Source: Malaya genurostris (taxonomy: Eukaryota; Arthropoda; Insecta; Diptera; Culicidae). Taken from it: 64,000 bases of DNA. How positions within the stretch are numbered: position 1 is the first letter of the stretch; every line of letters starts with the position of its first letter. Positions 53,601-63,818 of this stretch are shown here, piece by piece. The stretch lies in assembly GCF_030247185.1 (NCBI RefSeq), contig NC_080571.1:30425753-30489752 (forward strand), in the 5' to 3' direction. The position numbers and the translations under genes were made by a program. The notes below the pieces were generated by a model. It was not told where the DNA came from. It did no database searches and saw only the letters and a list, made by a program, of their open reading frames with translations.

Positions 53601-55152
53601 GGTTTTGAGAGTCCGTGTCCATCGTCATTCAAAAACTACTGCACCAATATTTTTCAATTTTTGCACACAATTTCTATATATAAAAAACCAGACCCCAACG
53701 TTTTCCTTTTCGTTGTTTGTTATTTTGGAGAGGTATTACAACTACAAAATGGCGCATTTTTTGTGAAAAATCCTTGTTTTCACTTTGAACAACCACCAAA
53801 AAGTTAAAAAAAATCAAACAGAAACGTTGGGGTCTAGAAAAACTTCTCTAACTATGCTGAATACCCCCCCCCCCCCCCCCCTTACAGTATAGGTTTAGCA
53901 TACTTTTATCTATATACTTTTACGCTTTGTCTTAGACTCATCAGCGCATTCGCAGCTTATGTTATGTCTCAGTTTCTTGAGGCCTAAAAGTTACAGGTCT
54001 ACAGTAACAAGATAAAAACTAAAACTCACGATAATGTATCGTTCAGACAGTGACTAAACTCTTCAATATTCAATATAAAAATAATTTCAAACATTAACAA
54101 GCTAGTGGAACAGATTTGCTTCTTCCAACAGATGTGATTTCGAATTTTCTTTTCTCAATTACACATTCGTGCAACGTTCAAATAACTTGGTAATGAAACT
54201 TAAACACGGAATCATATTTTATCGAACAAGTTCGATCAAACAAGAACTATCGTAAAATTCACTGATAATTTCCCCGGCTAAGCAAATCCACGCTCCAAAA
54301 TAATCATCGAAACAACCTTTTCCTCTACACAGTACATCTTACATCACTCAAACACGTCACTCGCTCCATCCATCTCCATCCGCAGTATAGGTAGGGTAAC
54401 CGTACTCATGTACTATCTACTAGTACTGGGGAGAGTTCCACTATCTATGTTCAAATAATAGGAAGGAAATCGGTCCGACCGATAAGAATTTCTTGCTTCG
54501 CAGTAACACAAATATTCCACATTGTGCATACGAAATTAGCTTATTCCTGTTATATGCGGTCTGAATCGATCAGGAGAATATCGAGGCATAAATCTAGGTA
54601 CAACTGCCTCCCAGTTGCTCTTTTACGCGCGCTATCTCGCGCACATGACTGAAGTAGAATTGTTTTCCCGTTCCTCACTTCAAGCAACAGCCCAACGTGG
54701 GGAGGTACTTCCGCATCGCCGTTTTCCCTTTAGGCACACGCCAACGAGCTGGATGCAGTTGTGCATTGCATGCGATGTCAAGGTCAGCAGCTTGCATCAC
54801 CTAGGCAAAGAAAATTTCCACTTTTCCAAGTAACTTTCCATCACTCGGCGCACCGTTCGTTGATTGGTTGCGGGTCAATACTATCAAAAACTATCGGTGA
54901 AATGAGGTGCTTTTTGCTTTCTTCTACTGGGATTTAGGAATGAATCGGTTCCGGATGGGTTTAGCGTCTTGGAAAGCCTGTCCCCGAATTATCCGGGAAA
55001 ATGCTGGATCACGTCCTAAGGAAGCAGTAGCAGTACTTACCCAGCAGTAAACCATCCATGTCGAAGATGCAATGGGTCACTTTCCGAAAGTTGCTCGCCA
55101 TTTTGCTTGCACTCGCGCCGAGAACCGAACTAGTACTGAACAGTCGACTCAT
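47435..55152 (-). CDS. Gs1l: Gs1l: pseudouridine-5'-phosphatase-like HAD hydrolase, 4-exon mRNA with two alternative exon 2s
   Basis: Exons on the minus strand: 55041-55152, then 48342-48560 (2A) or 48049-48267 (2B), then 47679-47911 and 47435-47611; all introns GT-AG. From the second ATG (55101) the protein is 229 aa, against 228 in human PUDP/HDHD1 and about 231 in Drosophila Gs1l. HAD motifs are all present: CIFDMDGLLLDTE (Asp14 nucleophile, Asp16 acid/base), ALATSSS (about 110-116), GKPAPDIF (Lys150) and VFEDAPNGV (Asp177). PUDP hydrolyses pseudouridine 5'-phosphate in the cytosol; substrate choice is set by the cap, residues about 21-93, exactly the swapped exon. With exon 2A the protein is close to Drosophila Gs1l. 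The first intron is 6.5 kb and full of repeats. Confidence 0.93.
47679..47911 (-). CDS. Gs1l: Gs1l exon 3
   Basis: 233 bp between acceptor CTCGACAG and donor GAAGAG|GTAAGT. Encodes GAERLIRHLHQNNVPIALAT, SSSADSYAVKTQNHQELFDL, FHHKVTG, then EVKEGKPAPDIFLVAASRFP, carrying HAD motif II (T/S) and the motif III lysine. Joins either exon 2 in phase 1. Confidence 0.93.
48049..48267 (-). CDS. Gs1l: Gs1l exon 2B (alternative cap domain)
   Basis: 219 bp, acceptor TTCTTTCACAG, donor GGGAG|GTACTA; same phases as 2A and the same length. Encodes DTEKIYENILGELVKSYNST, then YPWATRLKVLGTTEQK, a VDEFLKKFREKQ helix and GGAPLLGG. About 16 of 74 residues equal exon 2A without gaps, including DTE, two Tyr, the Trp and the Gly of the (M/L)G motif. 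The frame is open and the splice sites are strong, so it is not decaying. It has no initiator of its own and no separate first or last exons. Confidence 0.88.
48342..48560 (-). CDS. Gs1l: Gs1l exon 2A (cap domain, canonical)
   Basis: 219 bp, acceptor GAGACAG, donor CCAG|GTACGA; phase 1 in, phase 1 out. Encodes DTEMLYTEVTQSIADPYGKI through VMGLQREP and EEYIEISTAKINEL to MMPG, closely following the cap core of Drosophila Gs1l and human PUDP. Confidence 0.93.
48938..49828. mobile_element. 891-bp TA-flanked element that has captured MBT-gene exons
   Basis: Ends are CACTCAAAATAA (left) and the inverted CACTCAAATAAA (right), each flanked by TA. The uninterrupted host sequence at 59962-59982 reads AAACTGGGTTAGGTTTGCTA with a single TA, so the insertion duplicated TA as Tc1/mariner elements do. 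Internal sequence near both ends repeats TACGTGAA/TTCACGT words. The centre (49305-49645) is host gene sequence, not transposon. No transposase. Confidence 0.85.
49305..49645 (-). pseudogene. Captured fragment of an MBT-repeat (L(3)mbt-like) gene
   Basis: Minus strand: acceptor CCAG, CEKLDFENGEQRPSK, donor AAGT|GTAAGT, a 50-bp intron-like gap, then STGPFKYESFHVFNWTECLR, ESGSLPAPAECFKQAV, GMKLETPEPCNATSTCIGSV and VGVLGSRLRLDGSDNLNDFW to KLVD. The block F.W.E.L.ETGS..AP..CF, GMKLE and D..DFW.L.D is the MBT-repeat pattern of l(3)mbt proteins. The residues normally between CFKQ.. and GMKLE (PP.NEFKV) are deleted and the acceptor of the second exon is lost, so it is not functional. An intron remnant shows capture at the DNA level, not from mRNA. 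Confidence 0.8.
49871..51145. other. Unannotated part of Gs1l intron 1
   Basis: A+T-rich; open frames near 50693-50995 are unrecognised. No repeat family identified. Confidence 0.4.
51146..52830. repeat. Degenerate 11-bp minisatellite (TCTGAAATCTT), about 1.4 kb of array
   Basis: Dozens of imperfect units around TCTGAAATCTT or TCTGAAATTTT, mostly spaced 10-12 bp, interrupted by unique sequence at about 51650-51950. Translated on the minus strand it gives repeated FQKISEDFRKF-like text because three 11-bp units make 11 codons. No gene is implied. Confidence 0.9.
52831..53239. other. Unannotated part of Gs1l intron 1
   Basis: Includes a CGGAATC/GATTCGG patch at 52850-52960 that recurs at 55960-56060 and 23100-23340. 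Otherwise unrecognised. Confidence 0.4.
53240..53522. mobile_element. 283-bp TA-flanked MITE with GGGTCTAA termini
   Basis: Left GGGTCTAACACTTTTGAAAA and right, inverted, GGGTCTAAAATTTTCAAAAA, flanked by TA at 53238-53239 and 53523-53524. The inverted repeat is about 20 bp with mismatches. A plus-strand open frame inside (53216-53509) has no known domain. Confidence 0.75.
53690..53835. repeat. 14-bp inverted repeat pair, arms 118 bp apart
   Basis: AGACCCCAACGTTT (53690-53703) and its exact reverse complement (53822-53835). May be the ends of a small element; the enclosed sequence is not recognised. Confidence 0.7.
53864..53881 (+). repeat. Poly-C run of 18
   Basis: Eighteen consecutive C after ATA, followed by TTACAG. 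Such runs are length-unstable and error-prone in sequencing. Confidence 0.98.
53882..55034. other. Gs1l intron 1, exon-proximal part
   Basis: 54300-54900 is richer in G+C and freer of repeats than the rest of the intron, so may hold regulatory sequence. The 72-codon plus-strand frame at 54615 is unrecognised. Confidence 0.35.
55041..55152 (-). CDS. Gs1l: Gs1l exon 1, with two in-frame starts
   Basis: The family-conserved start is ATG at 55101 (AAAATGGCGAGC). Seventeen codons upstream and in frame is another ATG at 55152 (MSRLFSTSSVLGASASK), giving an Arg/Ser/Leu, acid-free N-terminus typical of mitochondrial presequences. The exon ends ATGGATGGTTTACTGCTGG then GTAAGT, leaving one base of the Asp21 codon. 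A consensus acceptor (GTCATTTCTAG) at about 55168 suggests a 5' UTR intron upstream. Confidence 0.85.
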
Positions 55153-55620
55153 TTTACCCTGACGGTGCTAGAAATGACAACAAAAACAAAAAAAAACAGT
55201 AAACAGTTAGTGGACAAAGAAGCAAAACAGAGAGAAAGAGCGAGAGCGAGCATGTATCAGCTGGTATGTTGTCCAACTTCAAACTTGCCATATGGTTAGT
55301 AAACACGCTGTCGGATTTGACGTCGCTGGCGATGAGTAATTTCGTGCCGAAACTGATCTGATTCGAACAAAACTTATCCTGACTATAACGAGAATTTCCG
55401 TATTTTCCTTTACCAGATCGGTGTTGAATGTTATAATTTACATTATTAATTCCGCTATTCTCATTTGTACTATCTCGTCTGTTTGCGATGTTGCCATAGC
55501 AACAAGTTGCCTTATCGTACGAAGAAAGGTAATGAAATCGATCTAATATGGCGAAGAATCCCAGCAAGGAATCGAAACAAAAGTGTTTCGAAATCGTTCA
55601 ATTCCGATCCCATAAAGAAC
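55153..55620 (-). promoter_or_regulatory. Upstream / 5' UTR region of Gs1l
   Basis: On the minus strand this ends in a pyrimidine-rich tract (CTCTTTCTCTCTG, TTTTTTTTGTTTTTG) and TTTCTAG at about 55168, a good acceptor just before exon 1. A 5' non-coding exon probably lies upstream, possibly within 55200-55600. No TATA box recognised. Confidence 0.4.
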
Positions 55621-57112
55621 CCATGTTGAAGGGTTTACTGGACGTAGAGCCGCAACGATTCAACATTGGATTATCGTAGCCCAACACGGGGACCACTTTA
55701 AAAATATGATTAAGGTAGGCCTTTTTGTTGATTCCCGGCAAATTTAAAAAGTTTTTGCTGGAACTCAAGGAGGAACTGATCATTTACTAGTTTTTGGTAT
55801 CCGAATAACTTGAAGATTTAATTTTATATATTCAGTTATATAAAATTTTCATTTGGAATTCACTGAAAATCAACACGAAAACGTGCAAAATCAGAGAAGG
55901 AAACGAATTGACAATTCAGTTCGCTTTTCCTCACTCAATTCGGACAAATTTCCAAACCAGTTGCATTCGAAATCAGTTATCGCACTGGAGTCCGTATTGA
56001 TTCGGATTTCATACTGAATTCTGAATGAAATTTTTTCACCCACTCGGATTTGATTCGGAACTCATTAATTTGAATGGAAGTTAAGTGAAGTATACAGAAA
56101 TAGTTTGATTTTTTGGAGAAAAAGTCTGGAGAATCTAATGGTCGATTCTCAAGACTTTGATATAAGCTAGTTTCAGTAAACTTACAGCAAGTTTGATTAA
56201 AATTTGAGGGTGATTACCTTAAGATATCGTAAAATGGAGGCATTGGGGATCGCGATTCGTGTGTCCATTAAAAATCATTCCATTTAATTTGTTTGTTGAC
56301 CTTTCTAAGTATTTCCGAATTCTTACCGGATTTTCTGAGAATCTTTTTCCCTATGTAGTGATTGTAGGCTCAGAAAAATGATGAAGATCGGTAAAACATG
56401 CAATGTTTGAAGATTCATCATAGCCATTGTAAACTGGTTTCGCATGTAATTTAAAGCTAAGTCCGCCGAAGACCGAAATCAGCATTTTGGCGAAAAAATT
56501 AGTTGATTTTCTGATTTTAGTTAGTTATTTTTTGAGACAACTAAAAATATCTTACTTTTGCTAATTTAGATTTTTTATTTCTGATTCCCTTAATAATAAT
56601 AAAATATTTGTTGAAATGGCTATTTTTTTAGTTGAATTCACTAATTCAACGTGCTGTCATTTCTTAGCTAAGGCACACTTCATTTCCATTCAACTAATTT
56701 TTTAGTTGAATTAGAGAAATAAACCGTTGTTTTCAATCAACGTGAATGGTTAAATTGGCTTCTGCAATTTGCAGCTATGTGGTGCACTGTCACCGAAAAA
56801 AAACGTTAACACCGTAATGACTACTAGCCACTAGATGGCACACTACTACCGAAAAATATTTCAGTCGCGGTAGTCTTTTCTTCATTGGCAGGTATAAATA
56901 CGATTTTGTATTGGAGAAAAAGACATAAGCGAAACATAACACATTCTTTTTGAAAATTTTACTTCTAAATCGTTGTTTTCTTCATTCGACTTCGCGAAAT
57001 CGACTCTCTCACAGAAAACTTTGAGCACTCGGAAAACAAAAACCGAATACAAGCAGTACACCGGACGGCGTAGCCCGGAAGGTACGAAGATACAAAAAAC
57101 ATCATTTCGATA
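55621..57112. other. Repeat-like intergenic stretch
   Basis: GATTCGGA-type repeats at 55900-56060. From 56480 to 56760 and again at 57550-57950 there is text rich in TTAGTTGA/TCAACTAA, which may be arms of one larger element interrupted by the fold-back element at 57113. No gene seen. Confidence 0.4.
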
Positions 57113-57357
57113 GTCCCACGACAAAAGCGCCTAACTGCAAATGAGAGCCTCTCTTTGTTTACTTTCTCTTTTAATTATTACGAATCCATTATTGCAAATT
57201 CTCTAAAGTATCCAATGTAAATCGAAAGCTTGTAGTTTTACCTTGAAAGTTTTGCGAAGAGTAAAGCGTCAAATATAAAATCTGTTCGGTAAATCGTAAA
57301 AGAAAAAGTAAACAAAGAGAAACTGTCATTTGCAGTTAGGCCCTTTTGTCGTGGGAC
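57113..57357. mobile_element. Fold-back element with about 65-bp arms
   Basis: Left arm GTCCCACGACAAAAGCGCCT, then AACTGCAAATGA and CTCTTTGTTTACTTT. The right arm is its inverted copy with few mismatches (GTCCCACGACAAAAGGGCCT when reversed). Loop about 110 bp. Weaker similarity (TCGA) extends beyond both ends, and no clear target duplication is seen. Confidence 0.8.
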
Positions 57358-58154
57358 GGTCGATTTGACATATACAATTAGAGTGCAACATTCGAAACTC
57401 ACTTCACTGTTCCGCGTAAAAACATTATTTCGCACAATCGCTTCAAATGCGCACAAATTCTGAATAAATACACTTTCCACTAAGAGTTTACGTTATTTTT
57501 ACAAATCGAATCAGAAATTTATACATATATATATATCGTAACACATGCGAAAAACATCAAAACAATTTGCAAGCAAATTCAATAAGACTGTCCTTTTTAG
57601 CTTTTTAATGGATTGTGTTGCTTTGACACTTCTTATGGGGTTTTGGCTAATAAACTTGTTAATTAAACCAATTTCATTTTTGTGTTCTTTGTGCTGTCCT
57701 TCAGTAATGATGGTGATAGATAAATAGAAACAAATTTTCTGATATTAATAACAAATTAGTTGTCAATGAGAATTTCGTGTTGGATTGAAATATTGCTGGT
57801 TTTTGTCCAGGATATTCGCCAACTAAACAAATTCTCTAAAAATGAGAGGTTTTTCCAGCAAAGTAAATTCTCAATTTTAGCTAATTTCATAGTTATTTTG
57901 GAAATTTTGTTGTTAAAATCAACTAATTCAAAAACAGTAATACGAATTAGGCACAGAGCTACTTTCGGTCGTTACGTGCGCGAGCAGATGGTAATTGCCA
58001 TGCACCAATAGCGAAAGGAATTGGGTTGATTGAGAACAAAGGTTAGAACGCTTGCGGGGCAGTCCAACATGTGGAATCCATTGCGGGAATTCGCCGACTC
58101 GTTCGGTGCTCTTCTCAATGATTATAATATTCGGATGTTTATTTTCACCTTTTT

Positions 58155-58445
58155 GCCTTTCTCATATAGAAATCAGTTCGTCGAGTACGCAATATGTCTG
58201 TGTGTGTATGTGTGTACGCAACAAAAATATGCACTCGATTTTATCGAAGATGACTGAACCGATTTTCACGTTCCTAAAGTCAAATGAAATATTTCGTGGT
58301 CCCATTATACGGATCAAACTTCCGGTTCACGAGTAACAAGGTAAAATGTTAAAACCCTATTAAATTTTATACAGATACGACTTCCGGTTGCGGAATTACA
58401 GGGTAAAGAATTAGAAAATAAGGAAATGTTAGTGCTTCACCTACT
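58155..58445 (-). repeat. Repeat family F1, partial reverse copy
   Basis: Reverse complement of the F1 3' half: TTGCCTTTCTCATATAGAAA, the GTGTGTATGTGTGTACG tract, ACTGAACCGATTTTCACG and two ACTTCCGGTT motifs. Confidence 0.75.
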
Positions 58446-58584
58446 TCCCGGAAGGACAACGACTCGTCATTCTCTTTCTATAGGTATCGCGGAGTTAGAG
58501 ATATCTAGAATTCGCTTCAAGCTATCGATTGGATATAAGAATATTTGCCATCTATTATGTATTCAGTTTAAATATATAATATCA

Positions 58585-60240
58585 CTAACTGACCCGTCGA
58601 ACTTCGTCTCACCCAAATTTGTTCAAATTTATGTTTGCGGACGACAGAATAATCAAACGACTATGTGGTTAACGCTTCTTTCCATTATTCTACTGAGTAC
58701 TTAACCTAAAATCAACGAAATGTGACACACATTAGCTTTGGCAAAAAAATATCATCAAAAATAATATGAAAATTTGCAATACTAAGCAAAAAGGAAGCGA
58801 ATGCACAGATTGTCATCTCATTCTTTGAGTCAATGCATTGAATAGAGAACTCTCTCTAATGGTTTCGACATGATGAATATGGTGCGACGTTTGCTCGTTC
58901 AGATATGATTTATGCAATCCGTTATTTAAATAAATAAAAAGATCAGCATTTAGTGTTGCATTAGAATTTTGTAACGAAAAAATAAACAAAATGTTGAAGA
59001 GCTTCTTTTCTATAGTTGCTCGCTCATACGGTACAGTTGGAAATATTTGCAATTCGTAGTAACCCAAGTAACCAAAAGTTTGAACGTTCACCCGACGCAA
59101 CAGAACAAACTTTGAAGCAGCTTTTTGTTCAGCAGCAAGCAAAGTTCATTCAGAACTTTTTCGGTACGTCCAAGTTGCCAAAAAATGCCATGAGTTAAAG
59201 CAGTAAGAAAATGAATATTTTTCAGATACGATGGAACTTTTGGTAAGTTGAAGAGACTTCGCTTCAAGTTTGTTTCGATATTGATCTCTCCAAATTGGCA
59301 GTATGTAAAATATAAAATGCCAGTCTCAATACATTATGGTAATCAATCTCATCCCATGAGTCAATGCACTCAACGACATAATGGATACAAGGTGCCACGT
59401 TTTCTGTTTCAGATGTGACTCTTGATTCCAATTATCGATAAAAATGATCACTAATCAGAATTTTGTATTGATAAACTTAACACAATGTTGAAGAGTTTCT
59501 TTTCTAGAGTTGTTCATTCGATAGAGTAGGATAAATTTACAATTTGTAAATATATCCTATATCACATCTGTGAAACTTTTGATTGCTTGGAAATTTTAAT
59601 TTGATACTGATCTTACCTAGAAACCTAGAATGGCAGTCTCAATCCATTATGGTAATCATCTTGAACATTGATATCTAATTGCCACTTATATTGTGCGCTT
59701 AGTATAATCTAAATCATTAGAAAACAAAATGCAAGGAAAATCTCTTATGTCGTTTTCGCTTGAGAAAACTGAAACTGACCCAGGGTAGTTTCATCAAACA
59801 GACACTTTTCACTAAACTCTGTTGATTTCGCACTTAGCAACGGGGGTTTTAGCAAACCTGATATAAAAATCAGGTTCGAAACTGACTCGATTTTCAGTTC
59901 AACAACGTTAAAACTAGGTTCGAAACTAGCTTCAAACAAACGGTTTGACAGCAGTTAGGGTGGAAACTGGGTTAGGTTTGCTATCAAGCGAAAACGACAT
60001 TAGTCGTATCAATCGTAGATCTAACAATCATTGGCGACTTTTTCTGTGGAAAATTCCATTGTCCATACAAAACAACTTTATGGATTTTTCACACTTTTCC
60101 GACAATTTTTCCTAATTTTTTTGATGTACGAACCCGGTGGGGGTAAAAACTGATCAAACAAAAAAAGAATCATGTAAATCCGTCCATCCGTTCTTATGTG
60201 ATGCGATTACAAAGAATGATCTCTGCATTTTTATATATAC
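58585..60240 (+). repeat. CTAGCTGACCCG family, copy D
   Basis: Starts CTAACTGACCCGTCGAACTT and ends with the shared 3' block (GAACCCGGTGGGGGTAAAAA, GATGCGATTACAAAGAATGA, GCATTTTTATATATA). Interior blocks match copies A-C. It is enlarged by a MITE insertion at 59748-59999. Confidence 0.8.
59748..59999. mobile_element. 252-bp MITE with TGTCGTTTTCGCTTGA termini and TTA duplication
   Basis: Termini TGTCGTTTTCGCTTGA are exact inverted repeats. TTA occurs at 59745-59747 and 60000-60002, a 3-bp target duplication typical of PIF/Harbinger-type elements. It contains the uninterrupted version of the site into which the 891-bp element inserted at 48938. Confidence 0.85.
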
Positions 60241-60746
60241 CGATGTAAACCAAAACCGTTTAACCGATGTAAACACACAAAACGACATCCTGTCAGCAGT
60301 CCGGACTTAATTCTAACGCCACGAAAACCAAAGATTTCGTGTAAATTTGACCCATAGGAATTCACTTTTTTTCGAGATCTCAACAATCGACGGAAACTAG
60401 TTTTGACGAAAAAAATTTGACGGGATCGAGTATTGTTTACACGACGCGCACGCCTACTGCGATCCTTCCTCCACGTTTACCTCCTCTAAACTTGACTCAA
60501 AACTGTTTATAAATTAAAAAGGTTATGCTAATTTATGATCAAATAAACTTTTCCTTTATCCAAGTTTTAAAGAAAAGTGTTTTGAAGAATCCCTTAGTAA
60601 TATTAAAGAAAACAGGAGTTTCTATGAAAAAGGCATCATTACACCACTTGGTGTATTAACACAGGTTTTTGTAGTTGTGATTTGTTTTTTCTAGTGAGAT
60701 GATAACCATTGTTAGAATCACCATGTCAGAAAAGTCATAAATAGAA
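60241..60746. other. Unannotated, with an inverted F1 end
   Basis: 60612-60666 resembles the reversed 5' end of F1 (AAAGGCATCATTACACCA). The rest is unrecognised. Confidence 0.4.
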
Positions 60747-61443
60747 CCTGTTTTAATCCACCTAGCAGTGTAATGATACCTTTCTCATATTACTTATTTT
60801 TCCAAAAATATCACTAGATGATTCTGTGATGAAATTTTGTTTCAATCTGGAATACAATAAGAAACTTTTCTGTGGGTATAAACTAACGTAACCTTTTCGA
60901 TTTGTAAAGTTATGTCAAGTTAATAAGAAGTTTTCTTTAATTTGAATCGTCGCACTGAATGATTAAACACACTTTACCCTATGAGACTATAGGAACTTTT
61001 ATTTAAGCCTGTTTGTGGAAATCGATCAAGTCATCTCTGAGAAAATTGAGTGAGTCTCGTTTTAAACTTTTTGGTCACTATTTCCGATACTTATGGGACC
61101 GGGAACTTGGAACCATTATAGCCGAAGTCGGTTTGTTTCAGTAAGTAACTAATATAGCCTACAAATTGAATCAGTTTTAAATCATATCTAGAATAATTTT
61201 ACCCTTTTTGCATCGCCGCTCTAAATGATGGCATGGAATTCAATAGCAACCTATTACCTATGGGACTATTTATTTTATTAGATTTTTTATTTTATAAGTG
61301 ACACATACATACACTCACAGACACATACATTGCTCAGCTCGATGAACTGAATCGAATGATATAGAACACTTAGCCCTGTAGACCAATTTTCACTAGTCAA
61401 TTTTTAAAGTGATTGCATAAACTTTATATATGAGAAAAGTAAT
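60747..61443 (+). repeat. Repeat family F1, diverged copy
   Basis: CCTGTTTTAATCCACCTAGC at the start, and TTTATATATGAGAAAAGTAA at the end, with ACACATACATACACTCACAG inside. More diverged than the copy at 35190. Confidence 0.65.
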
Positions 61444-62689
61444 AAGTATACTTTTATAGAAAAGCATTGCTGAAGGGATCTTGTAATAACACTAACAAGT
61501 AGGTACAAATTGAATAAAAGAATTAGAAATTTACTTTTCAGAATTTTTCAACAGAAAAATATAAATTTTAATGTGGCAACCCTGCACGCTATACGAAATT
61601 GAAAAAAGCACGCTGCGAATGGAGCAAAGTCGCACGCACCGTCACGCACTAGTTTTGCATAGTCGTTTTGAATGACGATTTGAATGTTTTGACACTCATC
61701 GCCCAATAACTTCGGAACCGGAAGTCAGATCAGGATGAAATTGCACAGTATATTTAAAGACAATGAGAGCTTTAATCTGAATCATAATTTGTGAAAATCG
61801 GTTTAACCGTTGCTGAAAAATCGAAGTGAGTTCCGTTTTAGGACATTTTCTCAGCTATTATCGGTACTTTCGGAAGCGGAAACCGAGGACTGCAGTATGA
61901 AACAAGTATAAAAATTATTTGGTTTGCGATTATTTATTTTATCACGTTTTTGATTTTAAGATCGCTAAGAGATTTACCAAATTGTAGGCTAAACCGATCA
62001 TCAAATACTTATGGCGTTTTCGTTTTTAATTTGCACTACACCGGTGCAGTGCTACACTGAGGCATGAATGAACGAACGAAAATGACGAAAACATAAACAG
62101 TAACCATTGACTACAATAAACGATTCCATTGCACAGAGCTACACCAAACTTACAACGGACCATGTAAAGAAAAGCGAATTCCTTGAAACCGGTTAACAAA
62201 TTCAACTACTTTGCAGATTTTGTTGGTTCAAATGAAAACAATTCATTGCGAAGAATATGAAACTATTAAAAAAACCCGTTTTTTTATCCGTACAACTCTG
62301 ACTATCCGAGTAAAAACTTATTTCCTGATAAAAATCTTAGCTCCACTATTCCTGCCAGTTGTTTGTTACATTTGAATGAAATTCCGGATAAAGTATTTTT
62401 CCAGCGTCAACTTCACTTTCCTCGACTGTCGGAAAGCGGGAACAAACTCTGCATAGGTTATTGTAAATGATGCTAGAAAGGACTCATCTCACTTTTAGAT
62501 GATTTGAACATGATTTTTTTTGAGTCGCTTTGACCGGCTAATAGCAGCGAGTTCGAAAGTCGGAGCATAATTGGGGACTATCAATCATATTTCTCTTATC
62601 AGACGATACTCTCTGATAAGATTGCTAATTAAAGCAAACTTCGATCATTGACTCGAATCTGAGATTTGTCAGCCAATGACCTAAATTAA
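61444..62689. other. Repeat-like stretch
   Basis: 61690-61890 shares AACTTCGGAACCGGAAGTCA, GTGAAAATCGGTTTAACC and TATTATCGGTACTTTCGG-like text with F1. No gene recognised. Confidence 0.4.
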
Positions 62690-62960
62690 CTCTTTTTTAG
62701 TCCACTCGAAAATGTGTTGTCTCGTCATATGGGAGGCGAGCGAGTGGAAGACGACGAGAAATTTAATTTTCGAGGTTGCGGGACATTCCCGTTCGCTGTG
62801 GGTGTTGTTGCCCTGCGTACGGAAGCTGTTCCGGAGAACGCCGCGTGCTCGGCTTATGATCTATCATGCTGTTTTGGTGTGACAACGATATACGAATGAG
62901 CACACACAAACAGTGGCCTCTGTTCTCGGGCAGTGGACGAACGCGTGGCGGCCCCGGACA
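62690..62960. other. G+C-richer patch, possible promoter or exon
   Basis: Stands out from its surroundings by composition (GGGAGGCGAGCGAGTGGAAG, GGTTGCGGGACATTCCCG). Open frames cross it on both strands but neither has splice or domain support. It could be a promoter or 5' exon of a gene beyond the right edge. Confidence 0.3.
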
Positions 62961-63751
62961 GTAAAGCGGCTTATTGCGAAGCATCGTACGAAAGTCTTTG
63001 TTTCTTCTCAGATTTCCTCTGTCTGGCAGACAATGCGTTGATCATCGATGAACCTCGAGCGTGAATAAACGACCACGATTCACTTGAGCCGAGCTTCCTT
63101 GCCGTGCCAATATTAATAGTACTTTGTCTATGAGAATAGAGAAAATTTTGAGAGCTTGTGCAAAACACGGAAAGTTGTGTAGTAAGCAAATAACAAATAT
63201 TTCCTGGCAGAAAATGGTTAATAATACATCTGCCGAAAACAAAAATAACTTATTCTGCACTACTGCTGTAGCTGTCGAGGAGTTATCTGCTAGCTCGTTT
63301 GGAATACCGTTCTAAATGAATGCTCCCAGTGAAGTAGTTTACATTCAAAATTGACATGATTCGATTATTACTTTTGACTAATTATAGTTTATGATATATA
63401 TTTAACAGTATGCAGTTCGTCGTAGAGCAATTTCACCGCAAATGAAAGATTTTTTTTTTGTTATTTTTTTGTTCGGCTCAAATTTTGCATTAGCATTATT
63501 CATGTTTAAACAAAACAATTTGCCCTATTTATTCTAGTCTTGCTTTTGAGAAGGGACAAAGCAAAAACCCCTTGAAAATTTTCAATAATGTATCACAGTT
63601 CGAAAAATTCTTGTAATTTTACATCTTATCAGATGGGCATAAATGGAGCGTCACATTTCACACAAATTTATATTCAAGAACATGTAGAATTGTGTGATTT
63701 GAAAATTACATGGCTTCAAAACGAATGGAATAAAAATCAAAAGATCGACAA
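62961..63751. other. Unannotated, tail of a SINE-like element near the right
   Basis: No gene recognised. 63600-63751 may be the body of the SINE whose tRNA-like head is at 63752-63818. Confidence 0.35.
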
Positions 63752-63818
63752 CGCGATTTGAACCGAAAAACGTTAGATCACAAAGCACACCTGTTAGTCG
63801 ACTGAGCCACAGAAGCAC
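63752..63818 (-). repeat. tRNA-derived SINE-like head
   Basis: On the minus strand TGGCTCAGTCGA (63798-63809) fits the Pol III A box and CGGTTCAAATC (63755-63765) the B box, 32 bp apart as in tRNA genes. The acceptor stem does not pair and no CCA-proximal stem is seen, so this is a tRNA-derived SINE or tRNA pseudogene, not a working tRNA. Confidence 0.6.

Noticed and set aside
55154..55567. 137-codon minus-strand frame upstream of Gs1l
   Set aside because: No recognisable domain; it overlaps the pyrimidine-rich acceptor region and is better explained as 5' UTR or intron.
63752..63818. Functional tRNA gene
   Set aside because: A and B boxes are present but the acceptor stem does not pair.
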